Assembly (NCBI GenBank): GCA_911728455.2
Contig: OU452235.1
Span: 9,410,634-9,474,633, forward strand
Source of the DNA: Marthasterias glacialis
Lineage: Eukaryota > Echinodermata > Asteroidea > Forcipulatida > Asteriidae
DNA length: 64,000 bases
Direction: 5' to 3'
Below, piece after piece: positions 1 through 10,228 of the stretch. A program made the position numbers and the translations under genes. The notes under the pieces are model-generated. The model made no database searches. It was not told the DNA's origin and saw nothing but the letters and a program-made list of their open reading frames with translations. Every line of letters starts with the position of its first letter. The stretch's first letter is position 1.

Positions 1-514
1 CGATATCTTTATTAGGGGTTGCCAGTCTTGTTTCTGCACATTGGGCAGGTTTCTACCTCAAATGGCCTTTGGACCTTGAGATGGGTGACTTGCATAAAAA
101 CAAATATAATTATTATATGAACTGCGTATTATTGTTATTTTAGTATAGGTTTTTAGGCATTGCATGGTGAAGTATAAATGCATATTTGGTTTGCGGTAAC
201 ACCATGTGATTGTATCTACTTTGCTATATACAGTAGATTGTTCTTGTGAGAACTTGTCTTGCTATTATTCTACCACTGCGGAGTAGATTTCGGAATTTGG
301 GAGATAACTTAGATCTAAAAAAGAACTGCCCTGCTTATTAAGTGCTACCTGGGGAGGTAGGAGCTTGGCCGGGACTACTACAACTACTTTTGCTTAGTGG
401 ATCCAGGGGACTTTTAGGATAACTTCACTGCCGCGGAGTGAGTTTATTATTCGGTCTCAACGTTTCGATAAGCTTGCTCTAGTCATCGTCAGGAAGTTAT
501 TCGAGAATTCCCCT
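1..514. other. Unannotated flank
   Basis: No coding sequence, RNA gene or repeat boundary that I can support is visible here. The sequence is moderately AT-rich and of mixed composition. Confidence 0.5.
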
Positions 515-767
515 ATTTGAGCGGCGCATTGAGTGGATCGGCCACAGGCCTAACTAAAATCTCCCATATGATGGGAGATTTTCTTGTCACAATTCCAGGG
601 GTTATGATCGAGCCAACCTCGGTACCAAAAATTGGCGCAGTGAGATCAATTATACTCCTAGGAACGAGGTTGATCAATGCTAACCCATAGAGGTAGATGG
701 TCAACCTCGCCACCCTGGGCAGCGCGCCGTATCGATTATACCTCTTGTCTCTTACCTCTGGAAGGGA
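515..767 (+). repeat. Dispersed repeat family R1, copy 1
   Basis: Positions 515-676 match 5312-5471 closely (shared stretch around GAGTGGATCGGC, a short ATCTCCCATA hairpin and GAACGAGGTTGA). Positions 695-767 match 7331-7400 (shared CAACCTCGCCACC and the GTATC-rich end). The long minus-strand reading frame at 513-782 is a by-product of this repeat and shows no known domain. The family is non-coding as far as I can see; class unknown. Confidence 0.65.
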
Positions 768-2358
768 TGGGCCGAAAAACAACGCTGATTGGCTCCGAAA
801 ACTGACTGCTTTGTGCGCACGCTTGTTGTAAACGTTCGAGCGCCCCAGGGCGCTTATAGGGGTGCTTGAGTGTCAACATGAGCAGGCGCGTTGCAAAATG
901 CAACGGTATTCTGGTGCGATCTTATTTTAAATGAATTATTTTTACGCGGTCTGGGCCCAATTTCATAAAGCAAAGTACCAGTAGACCTTTATGAAGGATG
1001 CTTTATTTCGGGAAAAACAAACGTTTCCTTGTTCACCCCCGAATTCTTTGATATTACGTATAATTATGTTGAAAAAGACAGTCAGAGACGATGGCATACA
1101 ATAATTATGTTATTATTGTAAAAAGGTTTTTTTTCCAGCAGTATTTTTTTTACTTGGGTGCCTGTTTAACCTTCCTTAAAGCAATATTTTAAGAACTGTT
1201 TACCTTGACAATAGTTAAACGCATGAAATATTTTATGTATGGACAAATTCTCAACATTTTCCTGCGTGTCAAACTTGTGTAAACGATTGTTATATTTGGC
1301 CCTCGACCATTAACAATTTTTGCCGAGCGACGTCATTCATGACGACGGTTTACTCATGAGACCTCTTGCGCAATCACGGCTCGCGGAACTAATGTACGCA
1401 CGGTAGCTTCAAGAAAACAAAACACTTTTGCAGTTGTTTCAACTTCCTTTTACAATCAACTAAAAAATTTCGTGGGCAGCTACAATACATTTCTACAAAT
1501 TAAACAATCAACTAGTAACGTTTTTACCTGGCTCATGGGCTAACTGAAATGAAGAATGTGACGACAGGCCAAGAAAAAAAGCTGAGTTCAGTTGCTTCAA
1601 TTTCTAACAAACTGACAAACCAACAAACAACCAAACAACCCAACCCACACAAACAAACTAACAAACAAAGGAGATTGACGTTTAGGTTAACCTGTACTTT
1701 ATCATTTTTATATAGGTCTATATTTGATTTTGATTTTATCGCGATTTTAACCCGAACGAAATTTCTGTGTGTGTGTGTCTGTGTGGGTGTACACACACAC
1801 TGGTCGCACACACAGGTTACATTGCCATTTAAACAGAACCAATTTTGAATACAAGCTAAGCTTCGTATTCACTGGCCTTGAAGATCTTCTGTTATACTTT
1901 TTCCGAAGTCATACGATCTGACCCGAAGGTGGCGAGCGATACTGCTTATCAGGCTCTCTCCATGTGATGGATCAAGGGTGTGTTGTGATGACAAAAACAC
2001 ACCCAATCATATTATGGGCTGCTCTGCATACCATGGTAGTCATTAGGTTGGACATTCGTGACGGTGTGGTACCATTGTACATCCGGAACACTCTCTCCGA
2101 AGATTTTGCAGACAGCCATGGCGTCATCTACTGTACAATTACTCACCATTTCACTTACACCATTAGAATACTCGGCAAACGTTATTAAAAAATAGCTGGA
2201 AATAAAGACGAGCTGGATAATAAGACGTTCAGTTCGTCTCGTATTTGTCGAAATGTGTGTTTGGTTGCCGAAAAGCATGCTCGTCACACCATTTCAAAAG
2301 TTGCGCGTCGCCCCAAGCACGTGACTAATGTCAGCGCCCAGGCTGAACCAGCGTATTG
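768..2358. other. Intergenic, low-complexity tracts
   Basis: No gene recognised. Positions about 1603-1670 are an AAC/AAAC-rich tract and 1768-1815 is a GT-rich run followed by an AC-rich run, together a small imperfect inverted repeat. Long reading frames here follow from the simple sequence. Confidence 0.5.
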
Positions 2359-2492
2359 TACGCGCGTCCGATCTAGGTATTTTATTCTTTATCTATGCAC
2401 TAAGCTGACGCGGGTGCTAATTTACGCGTAGCGCAATAATACATAGCGGTTACCATAGATATAGAATAAAAATACTAGATCGGACGCGCGTA
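2359..2492. mobile_element. MITE-like inverted repeat, 134 bp
   Basis: Arms of about 39 bp at 2359-2397 and 2454-2492 are near-perfect inverse complements, beginning TACGCGCGTCCGATCTAG and ending in its complement, around a 56-bp loop. The terminal TA on each side could be a TA target duplication as left by Tc1/mariner-type elements. No coding capacity. The superfamily assignment is inference. Confidence 0.6.
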
Positions 2493-2754
2493 CACACGCA
2501 CCGTTCACTGTACATTGTTATGTTCCTCCGTGTAAGCCCGCGTAATCTAGCTCGTGCGGAGACGCGCTGCTAGAGTGGGATTGAAGTAGGCCGCGTATGT
2601 GTTTTTATGAGTGAAACGATACGAAACACGTAACACAAATTAGCGCCCTTCATCAAAACTAAATAAATCATTCCAATGTTAAAGCTAGGCAAAACAAACT
2701 CCATTGAACAAACTGTCATTTATTATTTCTCAGTTTTTCGTACGACAACTGTAA

Positions 2755-2960
2755 AAGCTTAATGATGTTGATGTTGATGATGTTGATGATGGGATCATGA
2801 TGATGATGGGATGATGGGGATGATAGTGATAATGGTGAGGACGATTAAAACGACGATGAAGGGGATGAGGGGGATGATCGGGATGATGGGAATGATGTGG
2901 GTGATGATGATGACAATAGGGTGATACTGAAGATGGTGATGGTGATGATATGATCGAATG
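2755..2960. repeat. GAT/GATG-rich microsatellite
   Basis: Imperfect trinucleotide and tetranucleotide tract of GATGATG-type units on +. It generates His/Ser-rich frames on - that are not credible proteins. Confidence 0.85.
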
Positions 2961-4125
2961 TTGTAAAGATATGGATATAATTATTAATGCAATAAATAAT
3001 ATGAAATGATTTTCTTTCACAGCTATATACCGTTATAAGCTGAGAAATTGTTGGCAACTGTTGAAAACAATTTCAAAAACACAATCAGTTCCATTTATGT
3101 CTACAGTACAAAACTTGAAGACAGTCATTGTTGGGGGGCACACGGTATGACAGAAAAAGCAAAGGGATACATAGCTTGGCACGCGAAGGGTACATCCAGT
3201 TTCCCATGCATTTTCTGCTGATGTTTACTTAATTAAGCCAACGACTACGATATAGAATAACTATACTAACGAAAAAAACGTTCTTGCTTGATCCAGAAAA
3301 TTCAATAATGAAAAACAGCCCTTGCTGGATGTTGAGATACATGAAGAAGCTCAGGTAATATTTGAAGTCAATAAGCTGAGAGATTTCTGGAAATGTTAAC
3401 TGAAATAGAATGTTTGACGTATACTTATACTTAAAAATAATTCATAACTAACGTTGATACACTTAAAAATGAGATCCGGTGTACTTGGGTCCTATTTATT
3501 ATTGAATCCACTGAAGGAAATTACAACGTAAACAGTAATGAGCCTTAATGCAGAAGAACAGTTCATGTGGCTAAATGACTCCCTCCTTGCGAACAAATAT
3601 TTACCAATTTTATATAGTGAAGAAACATGAAATGTGTGTGCTTATGCACTATGGGCCCCATAGTAATCCCACTACTCTTTACCCCTGACTACCCGGGGGA
3701 ATAATTTAGATTATAACACACCTCTCCTTGGTTCTTTATCCTGATTGGCTGAAACACGGTCGCGTGGGATGAACTAATGAAGCCTAGTGCACGAAATCTG
3801 CACCACACGCACCGCACGCGCTTCATTTGGGGGAAATAGTTCGCAAGGTGGGAAATAGTTTCAAAAACCCAACAACTGTTGACTGGTAAAGAGCGCCCTC
3901 AAGAGAACGACGGCGTCCGCGGATCGAGAAGAATCTCCGGCCAAAAAACCGCAATTTACTCTTCTAACCGACATTTTGGACTGAGGTGTGTTATAAAACA
4001 CATGGACTGGCATTATTCGGGCAATAGTGCACGTCTATGCACCCCTCGGGCATGTGAGTGACCAGTAGAGTGTCCTTTTTCCCTCGGCCTTCGGCTCTTT
4101 AACAAAAAGGACATATTTTATGAAT
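2961..4125. other. Intergenic
   Basis: No gene recognised. A short palindrome around ATGGGCCCCAT lies near 3650-3664. The part from about 3650 to the start of the hairpin at 4126 is GC-richer than its surroundings and may belong to a larger old repeat. Confidence 0.4.
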
Positions 4126-5219
4126 TGGAATAAAAGAGTAGTGACTCGATCTTAACCCTATCAGGACCGGGCTTTTTTGGGTTGTACGGGGACCAGGGAG
4201 GGGCACATAGTGCCCCCCCCCCCTCCGTATTTTCCAAAGTGTTCGACTGATTTTGATGAAACTTGCCAGAAATGTTCATTACACGAAGTTCTACATGATG
4301 ACGTCACAAAATTTCAAAAAATCGTCACTAGAGGGCGTGTTTGACTGTTTTTTGCCTTTTTTTGGTCAAAAATCGTGTTTTTGCCATATCTTCTGTATTT
4401 TTGTCCGAATGTTTTGAAACTTGGCAAACTTGTACATTTTAACAAGATAAATATAATTTGAACCTAATTTAGTCACTGGAGTTATCTTAAGGGGGCATAA
4501 TAATTCATTAATTTATCCCATTTTCGGGGAAAAAAATTTGCGTTTTTTCACTTAACAATCAAAATGGCCGCCACCTAGGGCCCAGGGAGAAATAATAAGG
4601 CTTGATTGACAAATCTGAACACTTTTTGGGTCTGAAAAGTAAGAAATTAGCAGGTTGAAAATGTTCCATTGTTAAAAAACTTGATATAATTTGACCCCCC
4701 TAATTACAGGCTTATAACACAAAATCCAAGATGGCCGCCAAAAATGGCGGCCATTTTTAATTCCCAAAACCATTTCAGACTATTTGTTACTCAACACTAT
4801 TATTTTTCTGGCAAACAAATCTAAAATAAGTGGAAATTAAATGTCAAAAAAGTTTTAAAAATCACTAAAAAACAGTAAAATCGTGCGACCCAAGGTCAAA
4901 CAAATGGTTGCCATGGCAACAGCTAACCCCCGGTATTTATTTATTTTTATTTTTTGCCAATATGATTGTAGATATATTTTGAGAAAATTCAGAAAATTTC
5001 GCGGTGATAGAACTAAGCGTTAAAACGTTACGGGGAAAAAATGGTACGGGGCACATTGTGCCCCCCCCCCACCACCCGGTCCTGATAGGGTTAAACGGCC
5101 GTTTAAAATCTTGCAGGTTATGGCAATCTCGCCTTCAGCTCGGTCCTTTATCACACGGCCACGACCCTGCCGGTTTTAAACGGCCGTTTAAGACCTCGGT
5201 CACCACTCTTTTATTCACT
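4126..5219. repeat. Palindromic element split by a nested insertion
   Basis: The left flank of the TTAA element (4126-4151, GGAATAAAAGAGTAGTGACT) is inversely complementary to the right flank (about 5192-5219, GTCACCACTCTTTTATTC). The motif TTTAAACGGCCGTTTAA occurs beside the insertion (5091-5107) and again at about 5175-5191. Removing the inserted 4152-5094 unit with one TTAA restores a hairpin of roughly 150 bp, so the piggyBac-like unit landed in a TTAA inside an older palindrome. Confidence 0.55.
4152..5094. mobile_element. piggyBac-like non-autonomous element, copy 1
   Basis: A 943-bp unit bounded by terminal inverted repeats TTAACCCTATCAGGACCGG (4152-4170) and its complement (5076-5094), including TTAA at both ends. 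Just inside each end is a short palindrome, GGGGCACATAGTGCCCC on the left and GGGGCACATTGTGCCCC on the right, followed by a C run. TTAA targets with CCC/GGG termini are characteristic of piggyBac elements. No transposase frame is present, so the unit would be mobilised in trans. Other copies are at 26740-27530 and 50808-51400, with a fragment at 24256-24381. Confidence 0.7.
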
Positions 5220-5311
5220 TATCAATGGTACAAACGCACTCGACGTGTCAGAGATCAATGGAGGGGACCAGTTCCTCTCTGATTAATGATGCCTCTCTTG
5301 CGGGATACCAT

Positions 5312-5471
5312 GTTTGAGCTGCGCGTCGAGTGGATCGGCAAAAGGCCTACTTAAAATCTCCCATATTATCGGAGATTTTCTTGTCACAATTCAAGGGTTA
5401 TGATCAAGCCAACCTCAGTGCAAAAAAACGGAACGGCGAGATCAATTACCCTTTGGAACGAGGTTGACGTA
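5312..5471 (+). repeat. Dispersed repeat family R1, copy 2
   Basis: Aligns with 515-676, sharing the GAGTGGATCGGC start, the ATCTCCCATA hairpin and the GAACGAGGTTGA end. The part equivalent to 695-767 is not next to it. Confidence 0.65.
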
Positions 5472-5959
5472 CCGCACCGTTGATCATCGGTCGTGTACAA
5501 ACACGCTTGACGTGTCATATCCAATCAGCACATTAATGTTCATAATAGATATAATTTAAGAATTCAACGCAAACTCGAGGACGTGAGTTACCACGGTCAG
5601 ATTTGTTTTCAACTTTTAAAGGTTTTTGGAGGTTTTAACAGACAGGTATTAAAAATGGGGATAAAAGTGTGTTTACTCGATTTTCATTACAGTGTTTCAA
5701 CACGGACACTCTGAACATTCTCGGACCGTTTTTCAAACGCTATTTCAAAGCATCCCCATCGCTTTTAAATTCCTTTTAAGTGTATTTGGGTACAAGTCAA
5801 CGTCTCTCCTGAAAAAACAAATGTTGACAAGCTAGTGATTTGTGTTTAACTTTTCTTTTCCTTCATCTCATTTTACTGTTTATTCTTAATAATAACTTAA
5901 ACTGCTCTTCTCCCTGAACTAGAAAAAAGTGCTTATAATCGTTTGTCTGTCTAACTCTC

Positions 5960-5972
5960 TTCTGATTTGCAG
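5960..5972 (+). promoter_or_regulatory. Splice acceptor abutting the C1qDC-1 start codon
   Basis: A pyrimidine-rich run ending in TTTGCAG is followed directly by ATG. The same AG|ATG junction occurs at all four C1qDC loci, so the first intron sits wholly in the 5' UTR. Confidence 0.75.
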
Positions 5973-6782
5973 ATGAAGCCCAGCATCGAAGTAGCCCTTG
6001 TTTTGGTTGTAATGCAAGTTAAGCTCATGGCTGCAGTTGCAGTGTCACCTGATCAGGAAATGACGTGTAATTCCTGCTGCCAGGGCCCGGCAGGTATACC
6101 TGGAACTCCTGGATCAAATGGAAACCATGGTCAGCATGGGCCGGTAGGTCCTAGAGGTGATGCAGGCTCTCCTGGTGAGGTAGGTGAACCCGGGGCTAAA
6201 GGAGACAAGGGGTCAGATGGACTGGTTGGTGAGCCAGGCGCTAAAGGGGATCACGGACTGAAGGGAGAGCAAGGAGTCGGTCAACCAGGGAAACAAGGAC
6301 CTCAAGGTCAGCCTGGGATGGATGGTTTGAAGGGGGAGAGAGGTGAACCTGGATCAGCTGGACAGAAGGGTGAAGCAGGTGAATGTAGTACACGACGGTC
6401 CGCCTTCACTGCAGTGAGGAATACCGGCTTCAGCCCTTCTTTCTTATATGATCCTCTGCCCTTTGAAGAGTTATTGTTTTCAGAGGAAGGGACAGAGTTC
6501 AACTTGGCTAATGGTACGTTTACGTGTACAGTGCCTGGGGTATATGTCTTTATGTTCTCAGTCATGAAAGCAGGTGGGACTTACCTAAGGGTTATTCTGA
6601 GGCAGAACGGTAACAATATTGCTTCAGGGCTAGTACAGGCTTCCGGTTCCCATCAAGTGAGCAATAGTGCGGTTATTTCCCTGCATTTCGCAGAACAAGT
6701 TCACTTAGCTGTACAAGGTCAAGTAAATAGTAACGCTTACCGTTACACGTCATTTACTGGATTCCTGTTGCACGAAATGTGA
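5973..6782 (+). CDS. Secreted collagen-like C1q-domain protein, C1qDC-1
   Basis: A 269-residue extracellular protein of the C1q/TNF superfamily. Collagen-stalked members trimerise and act in pattern recognition, complement-like immunity or matrix. Order: hydrophobic signal peptide (about 1-24), a TCNSCC cysteine cluster, a Gly-X-Y stalk of about 32 triplets with one short break (GEQGVGQPG), a cysteine in GECSTRR, then the C1q head from SAFTAVR through CTVPGVYVF and FSVMK to the terminal SFTGFLLHE. The start is the ATG at 5973, directly after the acceptor TTTGCAG; an in-frame TTG at 5967 lies in the intron end and is not a start. AATAAA follows at 6863-6868. The upstream non-coding exon seen for two paralogues was not found for this copy. 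Family assignment is firm; ligand unknown. Confidence 0.93.
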   Translation: MKPSIEVALVLVVMQVKLMAAVAVSPDQEMTCNSCCQGPAGIPGTPGSNGNHGQHGPVGPRGDAGSPGEVGEPGAKGDKGSDGLVGEPGAKGDHGLKGEQGVGQPGKQGPQGQPGMDGLKGERGEPGSAGQKGEAGECSTRRSAFTAVRNTGFSPSFLYDPLPFEELLFSEEGTEFNLANGTFTCTVPGVYVFMFSVMKAGGTYLRVILRQNGNNIASGLVQASGSHQVSNSAVISLHFAEQVHLAVQGQVNSNAYRYTSFTGFLLHEM

Positions 6783-6862
6783 ATGAAACAGTTTCACGAA
6801 ACAAAATAATTAGTCAAGTTCTCTGTAATCACCAAATGATGTCATATATTATTATAAAATAC

Positions 6863-6868
6863 AATAAA
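6863..6868 (+). terminator. AATAAA polyadenylation signal of C1qDC-1
   Basis: AATAAA lies 81 bp after the stop codon in an AT-rich 3' UTR. Confidence 0.6.
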
Positions 6869-7201
6869 CGAATACGAATTACAATTTCGCGCTAATCCTC
6901 CAAACAGATTGCTCAACGGGCGGGTGATATTGTACAGATAATAGTGGCTCAGAGTGCAATGGGAGAAATAAAATTTGGACGTATCCATTTTACGAGGCGA
7001 AGTCAAGTGAAATGGAACAATCCAAATTTTACCGAGCGATAATATTCCTCTCATTTGATGAATCAAATGTACTCAATAATTGTTTTATATAACTGAAACA
7101 GATCCTTGTTATGTAATTATTTTACATTAAACACAAAATCAAATCAAACATCCCCTACTCTGAATTTTTCTTAAAATCCTTCTAAACAACGTGGACGACT
7201 C
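6869..7201. other. Spacer after C1qDC-1
   Basis: AT-rich, with no gene or repeat boundary recognised. Confidence 0.4.
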
Positions 7202-7329
7202 CATTAGCCTTTTTGAGGTATAGCGGACACTATAGGAGTGCACTATTTGGTTACGGTAAATGTGTCTGCATAAACCCAAACCAAGCAGTGCACTCCTATA
7301 GTGTCCGCCATGCCTCAAAAAGGCTAATG
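7202..7329. repeat. Hairpin element, 43-bp arms
   Basis: Arms 7202-7244 and 7287-7329 are near-perfect inverse complements (CATTAGCCTTTTTGAGG and its complement at the tips). The pairing resumes inside the loop (TTTGGTT against AACCAAG). The unit could form a single long stem, typical of MITEs. No convincing target duplication was seen. It sits next to an R1 end (7331-7400). Confidence 0.65.
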
Positions 7330-7330
7330 T

Positions 7331-7400
7331 AGACCAACCTCGCCACCATGGGCAGCCCGCCGTATCAATACCTCTCGTCTCTAACCACTGGAAGGAAGCA
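7331..7400 (+). repeat. Dispersed repeat R1, end fragment
   Basis: Matches 695-767 (CAACCTCGCCACC, then the CGTATC-rich part). It is the distal end of family R1 without its proximal part. Confidence 0.6.
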
Positions 7401-7765
7401 CCGAATTTTTCCGTCTGAAATTTACCGACAAAGGGGAAATCGCCATAAAGACAAATTACTTATCTATTTAATTTTATTGACAAAAAGCTCACTGACCGTA
7501 TATTAAGCACTATCTTGTAAGGCCATTTCGTAGGCTACAGTAAATTAGCAAAATAAATATTTTAAAGAGTATTACTATTGGACCTAAAGAAAACAGAGCA
7601 TACCTTATACAACTATAATTGAATCCGTTTTGAAGGTATTCTCCAATATTATTGTCTTCATGTTGTTGTATTGTTGTATTTTGTAAAGCGGTTACAGAAA
7701 AAACTACGTATAAGGCTATGTAAAAGTCATTTATTATTATTATTCAAAAGAATATTATAAATATT

Positions 7766-7999
7766 TTATTTACCTACATTTTCTACAACTGACGGTGCCT
7801 GGGGCTGTGGGGTGTCAGCAATAGCTGCTGGTGCTCTTCTCTTGACGGCGAATGGATTTGCGGGTGCGCCTTCATGCTGGATTCTAACCCGCTTCCCATC
7901 ATGACATGCCTGCTCTTGGCGCTTGCGATAATCGTCGTCAAACACGGCATTGCACTCCATACATTGGAGTTTTATCCTCTTTCTCCTTTTAGAGCTCAT
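7766..7999 (-). CDS. Zinc-finger-like short ORF or first exon
   Basis: Encodes 77 residues from the ATG at 7999. The frame is open upstream to 8038 but only through a TTG. It starts MSSKRRKRIKLQC, very basic, followed by C-x2-C, an acidic DDDYRKR stretch, then CH and a GAPANPF motif, and a Pro/Ala-rich tail. The C-x2-C...H spacing and the H-x-GAP-x-NPF block resemble N-terminal zinc-finger regions of transposase-derived proteins such as hAT/ZMYM-like families, recalled rather than searched. One expected zinc ligand may be missing (RKRQEQ). Near the end, GTAG|GTAAAT could be a splice donor at 7773, so this may be an exon. Function unknown. Confidence 0.4.
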   Translation of the reverse strand: MSSKRRKRIKLQCMECNAVFDDDYRKRQEQACHDGKRVRIQHEGAPANPFAVKRRAPAAIADTPQPQAPSVVENVGK

Positions 8000-10039
8000 C
8001 CTCTGATCAGTACTAGTTAACTCCAAAACTTGCGACAACTAAAAAATGTTTGTATTGACGTCTGGTCTCGCGAAAACATACAGTAAAACTGAAGACTGCG
8101 AAGCAAAATCACCGCTCCTTCCCAAAACAAAACAATCTTCATTCCATGGGGGGGGGGGGAGAGACTACCCGACTTGGACATTTGAGCTCCTTCCGCGATT
8201 TAACGTGATGTATTACAAAAATAGGAAACAAGTGATTACAAATGACTCGGCAAATTTTCACAGTGCTTTGATTCAAGCCAACGTATTTCTGTTCGGTAAA
8301 TCTTTAGTTCTGAACACGAAGCTGCATGGGCCGGTTTGCCGAATGACATTTTTCAGAAATATTTATTACATTTTGTGCTGCATTTGCCGACTGAAGCTCT
8401 AAATGCCGACTGAAGCTCTAAATGCCGACTGAGAAAAATCATTGGGGGTTTCACCCCGGCCCCCCCCCCCCCCCCTGTCGCTACGGCGTTGATTACCATT
8501 ACTGAACCATGTAGTAAACTATAAATACAAATGTTGCTGTAGCAAAGACAAGCTTCTGAGTGTAATATTGAAAACTGATTGGGGCCAGGGGGCACGTGCC
8601 TCACGGTAAAATTTGACCCCCCAAAAATTATAAAAACAAATACATAAAGAGAGAAAGAGATGGGGGGAAATCAAAAGGAAAGGGTGAAGTAACATTCCGC
8701 AGTCAAACTATTGACCAGATAATCTTTTTCGATTGCGCCAATCCAATTGATTTTGATACATTGTTATTCATGTGTCAACGTACGTACTATGTTGGGACAA
8801 ATGACGAAGAGACTTTAATTCTGTCGTGGGCTCAACGTCATAAGTGATGCCTGGTGGCTGCCGACGAAAAAAGAGAGCGACCTCGTTTGTTTGTCTCAAC
8901 AAACACAGCAAGCGTATGGCCCCTTGATTTTTGGCGACCACCCCCCCCCCCCTCCGCCAAACCCCACCCCAACCCAACCCACCCCATAGCCCTTAACAAA
9001 AAGATATTGACAATATGTTGTTAATAGGCAAAAACAAAACTGTAGAACTGGGTAAAAAGTATATTTATCTTGTCAAGGTGGGAAAATAAATAGTTAGTGA
9101 ACGAGAAAGACTTAAGAAGAGGGACATCCGTGAAAAAAGGGAGAAGGCAAAGACAACAATTAATAATCATTTCCTTCTTGGATGTTAAGACCATGGCGTT
9201 GTATGGTCTGGATGCGCCTTATCCACATTTCTCCTTTACTCAGACGAACAGTCTCTCTGTGGTTACCTAATGCATCATGCCCTGTAAAATCATGTCAGAA
9301 ATAAAAGTAATTAGGCCAATGTAATTGATGTCCGTCAAGAGTATTTAGCTTCTGGTTGTTGACTGTGGATCTATGACCGTAGAAACGCCTTTTGATTGTA
9401 GTTCTTGTTTCACCTATTATTATATTGAACACCAAAAGCTGATGCAAGATATTAAAGATGAGATTCGTGGTGGTGCAGGTGACATGACCCTGGTCTGTAT
9501 GGAAACCTTTGCCATTGACTATCGGTGGCGCACTATATTTCCAATTTTGTTAGTTATAAAAAATTTGAAACTTTTTTTTTCACACATTTTTTTGACAAAA
9601 TGAACCTGTGGTTAAGTTTTCGACAAGAAAAATAATGTAGTATTGAGATTTTAGAAATTAAAAAAATAACAAAACCAAAACCAGGATTAAATTTTAGCTA
9701 ATTTTAGGACGGAGTACATGTCTTGAGGCACATTTGAGGAATCATATCATGTGTACACTGTTTTATTAATAAAACTTGCACTTTAATTCCTGAAGTAACA
9801 TCCTCAATAAATGACATTACGTGCGGAAATGAGAGTCTGTTGAGCCCAATATTTCAGGAAGTAATACAAAAGTACAAAGTCATGTGGCTGATCTAAACAA
9901 ACAATTTCGATTGAAAGATTATCTACTATTCATGTATTTTATTAAGAAACAGTACAGTGGACCTTCTTTCAAAACATACAGCCTCATCCCTACCCTTGGA
10001 CTATGGTAATTTCCTTCAAACAGTGACATCAGCACGAAT
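8000..10039. other. Intergenic with poly(G)/poly(C) runs
   Basis: No gene recognised. Homopolymer G or C runs occur near 8151-8159, 8461-8475 and 8941-8951. The frames at 8046-8402 and 9373-9603 have no recognisable domain and no flanking gene signals, so I treat them as chance. Confidence 0.45.
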
Positions 10040-10144
10040 GATTGACAGCTCATTATTTGTCAATCAGACCCTAGCTGCATTTTTCTGGTCAATGCAATGG
10101 AAATTCAGCAGCATATAAAACGAGCTGTACCCACCTGCAATGCT
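10040..10144 (+). promoter_or_regulatory. TATA promoter of a C1qDC gene
   Basis: TATAAAA at 10114-10120 inside CAGCAGCATATAAAACGAGC. The same core, with flanking CAATGGAA upstream and GAGCTGTACC downstream, occurs on the - strand at 36060-36020 ahead of the 33-kb C1qDC gene. An upstream ATGATTGACAG motif is also shared. Conservation between two copies 26 kb apart, each followed by a matching exon and donor, supports a real core promoter. Confidence 0.7.
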
Positions 10145-10210
10145 CATAACAAGTTTGCATCTTCACAGCAGGAACAAAGAAAGCTTAGACTGCAAGAACA
10201 CAAAACCAAG
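10145..10210 (+). other. Non-coding exon 1, predicted for C1qDC-2
   Basis: Starts about 25-30 bp after the TATA box and ends at the donor AACCAAG|GTAAGTG (GT at 10211). It matches 36011-35944 (-) almost base for base (GCTTAGACT, CAAGAACACAA, CAAGGTAAGTGTTTCTC). No ATG-led frame of note lies in it, so it is 5' UTR. The next + strand acceptor next to a C1qDC ATG is at 25324, giving a 15.1-kb intron that contains the Ngaro-like element. The start site is inferred from the TATA spacing. Confidence 0.65.
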
Positions 10211-10228
10211 GTAAGTGTTTCTCATAAC

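Noticed and set aside
5004..5282. 92-residue frame across the right end of the piggyBac-like element
   Set aside because: Crosses the element boundary and shows no domain or conserved counterpart in the other copies.
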